46,099 bases of DNA from Gammaproteobacteria bacterium. Lineage in GTDB: Bacteria > Pseudomonadota > Gammaproteobacteria > Pseudomonadales > Pseudohongiellaceae. This document shows, piece by piece, positions 42,744 to 46,099 of the stretch. Both the position numbers and the translations under genes were made by a program. The stretch covers positions 1 to 46,099 of the forward strand of contig JAURLP010000027.1 in NCBI GenBank assembly GCA_030831165.1. Direction: 5' to 3'. Numbering within the stretch: position 1 is the stretch's first letter; each line of letters opens with the position of its first letter. Under the pieces are notes generated by a model that saw only the letters and a program-made list of their open reading frames with translations, was not told the origin of the DNA and did no database searches.

Positions 42744-44351
42744 ATGATGAGAAAAGTAAAACAGATTAGCTTTCTGCATGTCTTGTTAAGTCTTCTTTTC
42801 CTTGGCGCCTGTGATAGAAATTTCGATGATACTCCTGGCCAAATTGACATTACTCTGGAAGAGGCCTCAGTCAGCAATTTACAAGCAATGATGCAGGCCG
42901 GTGAATTAAGCGCTGTCCAACTGGTGGAGTACTACCTAAATCGTATAACTGAAATTGATCCCAAGCTACATTCAATTTTAGAGATTAACCCAGATGCGCT
43001 GGAAATCGCACAGATCCTGGATTTAGAACGCTTGGATGGGCAAATTCGCTCTCCTCTTCATGGGATACCCGTATTACTAAAAGACAATATTGATACAGAC
43101 AATATGCTGACTACGGCTGGAAGCCATGCATTAGTATATGCGCCACCACCTCCAACCGATGCCTTTATTGTCCGGCGCTTGAAAAATGCAGGCGCAATTA
43201 TTCTGGGCAAAACTAATTTGAGTGAATGGGCAAATTTCAGGTCTACCAACTCATCGAGTGGCTGGTCGGGCCGAGGTGGACAAACACGAAACCCTTACGT
43301 TATGGATAGGACGCCTTGTGGTTCAAGTGCAGGTTCAGGCGTTGCAGTTTCGGCCAATTTAGCTGCCTTGGCTGTAGGGACTGAAACCGATGGATCTGTC
43401 GTATGTCCGGCCGCGATGAATGGAATCGTCGGCATCAAACCCACATTAGGTTTGGTATCTCGCAGCGGCATCATCCCAATTGCTCACTCTCAGGATACTG
43501 CAGGACCAATGGCGAGAACAGTCACAGATGCTGCTTTGCTGCTCAATGCAATGGTGGGAGTTGACCCTGATGATGCAATTACAGGTGAGTCTGAGGACCA
43601 GCTGCAAAGTGATTACACTCTCTTTATGCAAAGTGATGGCCTTATCGGTAAAAGAATTGGCGTAGTTAGACAATTATTTAACAGCAATCCAGACCTGAAT
43701 GACTTATTGGAAAAGCAACTCGATATCTTAAGACAAGGAGGAGCCACACTAATTGATGTTGAATTTACCATTTTCCGGGAACTGCGCGATGCAGAATTCG
43801 AAGTGCTGCTCTATGAATTTAAAAATGACCTAAACCAATACTTGCAACAAAGAGGTGGAGAATATCAGTCACTAGAGCAATTAATTGAATTTAATCGCGA
43901 AAATGCTGAACTGGAAATGCCATATTTTGATCAGGAACTATTTGAAATGGCCCAGGCTAAAGGAGCATTATCGAATCTTGATTATCAAAGCGCCTTACAA
44001 CTTTCAAAACGACTTGCTCAGGTTGAAGGAATTGATGCCCTAATTGCTGAACACCAATTAGATGCCTTTGTTGCACCTTCAAACGATGCCGCAGATTTAA
44101 TTGATCTCGAGAATAGAGACTCGGGGAATAGCTATATTCCAAGCTCTACCTTAGCCGCGGTTGCAGGTTATCCCAGCATAACAGTCCCAGCAGGGTTTAT
44201 TAATGGGCTGCCAATTGGGGTGCTGTTTTTTGGTACGGCTTTTTCTGAGCCAACCTTACTGGAAGTTGCTTACGCTTATGAACAACTCAGTAAAGCCAGA
44301 ATGGCCCCTTATTTTCTTGAGAGCTCTACTACGAAAGATGTTAAATTATAA
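42744..44351 (+). CDS. Amidase-signature lipoprotein
   Basis: This 535-residue protein has a lipobox L20-G-A-C23 (signal peptide II), then an amidase-signature fold. The catalytic lysine is K113 (GIPVLLKDNIDT), the cis-serine lies in PCGSSAGSG at about 195, and the nucleophile is S218 in TETDGSVVCPA. These enzymes hydrolyse amides to acid plus ammonia. The usual signature reads DTGGSIR; here TETDGSVV is seen, as in other lipoprotein amidases. GGTGGA precedes the ATG, which is immediately followed by a second ATG. The C-terminal half (AALAG-type AVAGYPSITVPAGF) matches the family. The substrate is unknown. Confidence 0.9.
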   Translation: MMRKVKQISFLHVLLSLLFLGACDRNFDDTPGQIDITLEEASVSNLQAMMQAGELSAVQLVEYYLNRITEIDPKLHSILEINPDALEIAQILDLERLDGQIRSPLHGIPVLLKDNIDTDNMLTTAGSHALVYAPPPPTDAFIVRRLKNAGAIILGKTNLSEWANFRSTNSSSGWSGRGGQTRNPYVMDRTPCGSSAGSGVAVSANLAALAVGTETDGSVVCPAAMNGIVGIKPTLGLVSRSGIIPIAHSQDTAGPMARTVTDAALLLNAMVGVDPDDAITGESEDQLQSDYTLFMQSDGLIGKRIGVVRQLFNSNPDLNDLLEKQLDILRQGGATLIDVEFTIFRELRDAEFEVLLYEFKNDLNQYLQQRGGEYQSLEQLIEFNRENAELEMPYFDQELFEMAQAKGALSNLDYQSALQLSKRLAQVEGIDALIAEHQLDAFVAPSNDAADLIDLENRDSGNSYIPSSTLAAVAGYPSITVPAGFINGLPIGVLFFGTAFSEPTLLEVAYAYEQLSKARMAPYFLESSTTKDVKL

Positions 44352-44407
44352 AAAAACTTTGATATTTTTTTTAACTTTTAGCGTGACATAATAATAGATT
44401 AGGATAA

Positions 44408-45671
44408 ATGACCAATAAATATAATCTTACAGTATTGCTTGTAGAAGATGATGCTTTTCAGCGAAAATTGCTTATCAGCCAACTTAATTCATTAGGCGTT
44501 AAAGAGGCTATACCATCTACAAATGGGATGGAAGCTATTGAAGCCATAAAAAAAATAAATTATTCAACTCATTAGTTCTTCTTGATTTGAATATGCCTGT
44601 CATGGACGGCATGACATTTCTCAGCATACTGAGGGATACTGTTTTTAACGGAGCTATTCTTATAATAAGCGGAGAAGATAAAAGAATATTAGAAACAACA
44701 TCTAGACTAATCAAATCTTACGGTCTGAATCTATTGGGCCATCTAGCAAAACCTATCGGCAAAGAACAACTTAGCACATTTATTGAAAAAGCAATTAATT
44801 TTAAGTCTCCCGTAAAAAAAATGAGACTAAAAAAATAAAATATGATGTTAGACGACTTAGACAAGCGATTAAAACTGGTGAATTATTCAATTTATATCAA
44901 CCTCAAGTAGATATTAAAACTGGCGAAGTCAAGAGCGTAGAAGCGCTTGTTAGATGGGCTCATCCTGATGATGGGTGCTTGACTCCTGATTTATTTATTA
45001 CACTTGCAGAAAGAAATGGGTTGATAGATAAACTATTTGAAAAAGTTATCGATACTGCTATCAGTGATTGGTGGCTTTGGACCAAAGAAGGACTTGATAT
45101 TTCTCTAGCAATAAATATTTCGATAGAAAACTTACGATCGTCTAATTTTGTAATGAGGTTAGAAAAAAAGCTTGCAGATACTTTATTTCCATCAGAAAAG
45201 CTAATACTAGAAATTACCGAATCAACATTAATCTATGAATTTTCTCTTGTGCTTAACATTCTTGCGCGTTTACGTATTCGTAGAATCAATTTATCAATTG
45301 ATGACTTTGGCACAGGGTATTCATCTATGATTCAGTTGCGTGATATCCCATTCAATGAATTAAAGATTGATAAAAGTTTTGTACATGAAGCATGGGAAGA
45401 CAGGGTTTCAAAGGAAATATTCAATACTAGCATGCAATTAGCAAAAAAACTTGATCTCAAGACCGTTGCTGAAGGTGTCGAAAACATCAAAGATTGGGAT
45501 TTTCTGGTTAATTCTGAATGTGATTTGGCACAAGGACACTATATAGGTCGGCCTATGCCTGCTGATTTGATAATACCATGGTATAAAGAATGGTTATTTA
45601 TGTATAAAAAAAAAATTCAAAAAATAAAGTTTGAATTTAATGTTAAGTTTATCTTTTCAGCAAAAAACTGA
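44408..45671 (+). pseudogene. REC-EAL response regulator (cyclic-di-GMP phosphodiesterase), two frameshifts
   Basis: Three overlapping frames together encode one protein. ATG 44408 starts a receiver domain (VLLVEDDAFQRKL) that stops at 44573-44575. The next frame carries the phospho-acceptor Asp in VLLDLNMPVMDGMTF, then SGEDK and LAKPIG, to a stop at 44836-44838. The third frame holds the EAL domain (VEALVRWAHPDD, LAINISIENL, LILEITESTLI, LSIDDFGTGYSS, LKIDKSFV, TVAEGVE, QGHYIGRPMP) to 45671. Each join is at an A8 run (44548-44555 and 44814-44821); adding one A to each restores 421 residues. All catalytic and phospho-acceptor residues are intact, so decay would be very recent. Sequencing error or slippage is possible. 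It is a RocR-like architecture. Confidence 0.85.
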
Positions 45672-46099
45672 ATACTTATTATTGTAGTAGTTTCAAAATA
45701 TACAAAAAAATACTTAAAAAAATATATACTTCTAAATACACTGATGCTGTTGTCTTGCTTGTACTTGTGCTGTTTTTGTTCTTTTAGAGTTCTGCCATTG
45801 TCACTTATGATTCATAATAAAAACAAAATCTGTGTATGAAAGTGTGTATCTTAAAGACGACACCTTTTATACTTCAAGCATTTTTAGAAGTGCGTGCTAA
45901 GTGTGTATCACCGTAAAATCTATAAGCTATTGATTTTAAGATATTATTTTATAAGTAGTTTATTCCCACTCTATTTTTGAGCTTTATCTTTTTATTATAA
46001 AACATCATGTTACACTCGCTCAAACATTGTTTGTAACTACTTTGCAGATCAATGCTATTTTGATGCCGAAATGTGCTTAGCTAAACCTATTTAAAATCA
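45672..46099. other. AT-rich right edge, no gene seen
   Basis: These 428 bp contain no convincing coding sequence. AGTGTGTATC occurs twice (about 45840 and 45902), possibly a short repeat. The distal part may be the promoter region of a gene beyond the window. Confidence 0.4.

Noticed and set aside
1-46099. CRISPR array, rRNA genes or prophage
   Set aside because: No regularly spaced repeats, rRNA-like sequence or phage structural genes were seen.

Overview
The window looks like a chromosomal stretch of a low-GC (roughly 40 percent), aerobic, probably marine gammaproteobacterium. The order alaS-lysC-csrA-tRNA-Ser is a classic gammaproteobacterial arrangement. A TorF-type porin, a DUF6152 secreted protein, SirB2 proteins, a SulP/carbonic-anhydrase pair and MadLM point the same way. 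I cannot assign a genus. There is one insertion sequence and no CRISPR array, rRNA operon or prophage.

Layout. 1-1365: gene-poor left edge with a complete IS6-family element (433-1227). 1366-5709 (minus): tRNA-Ser(GCU), csrA, lysC, alaS. 5867-8113: AI-2E-type membrane protein divergent from an Ada-like AraC/methyltransferase fusion, with a large inverted repeat between them. 8121-11185: two small c-type cytochromes, an AsmA-like protein and a PepSY membrane protein behind a likely Fur box. 11311-16408: glycerate-kinase-like protein, a small secreted protein, tandem SirB2 paralogs, cysK and a DHA2 drug-efflux MFS protein. 16948-21263: an uncharacterised secreted-protein cluster, with a three-gene minus-strand operon (two related beta-rich secreted proteins and an exported metallo-beta-lactamase-fold protein with altered zinc ligands) divergent from DUF6152 plus a related lipoprotein. 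21383-25101: two ABC-2 exporters back to back. 25102-29319 (minus): VOC protein, MltD-like transglycosylase, DUF4159, YqfO-like protein and a cold-shock protein with an attenuator-like leader. 29549-34949 (minus): small membrane protein, secreted DUF1579-like protein, frameshifted isoprenylcysteine methyltransferase-like gene, purL. 35095-38589: LysR regulator divergent from beta-carbonic anhydrase and SulP permease, a bicarbonate-supply module. 38821-39755: porin with a consensus sigma-54 promoter and a coupled upstream ORF. 39806-42321 (minus): tadA, madM, madL and an exported NADP-binding Rossmann protein. 42744-45671: amidase lipoprotein and a REC-EAL cyclic-di-GMP phosphodiesterase broken by two frameshifts at A8 runs. 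45672-46099: no gene seen.

Best candidates for something undescribed: the 16948-21263 secreted cluster; the sigma-54 porin leader with its uORF; the cold-shock leader attenuator; and the recurring single-base frameshifts at A8/A9 tracts (16687, 30467, 44548, 44814), which are either assembly errors, real inactivation or slippage-controlled expression.
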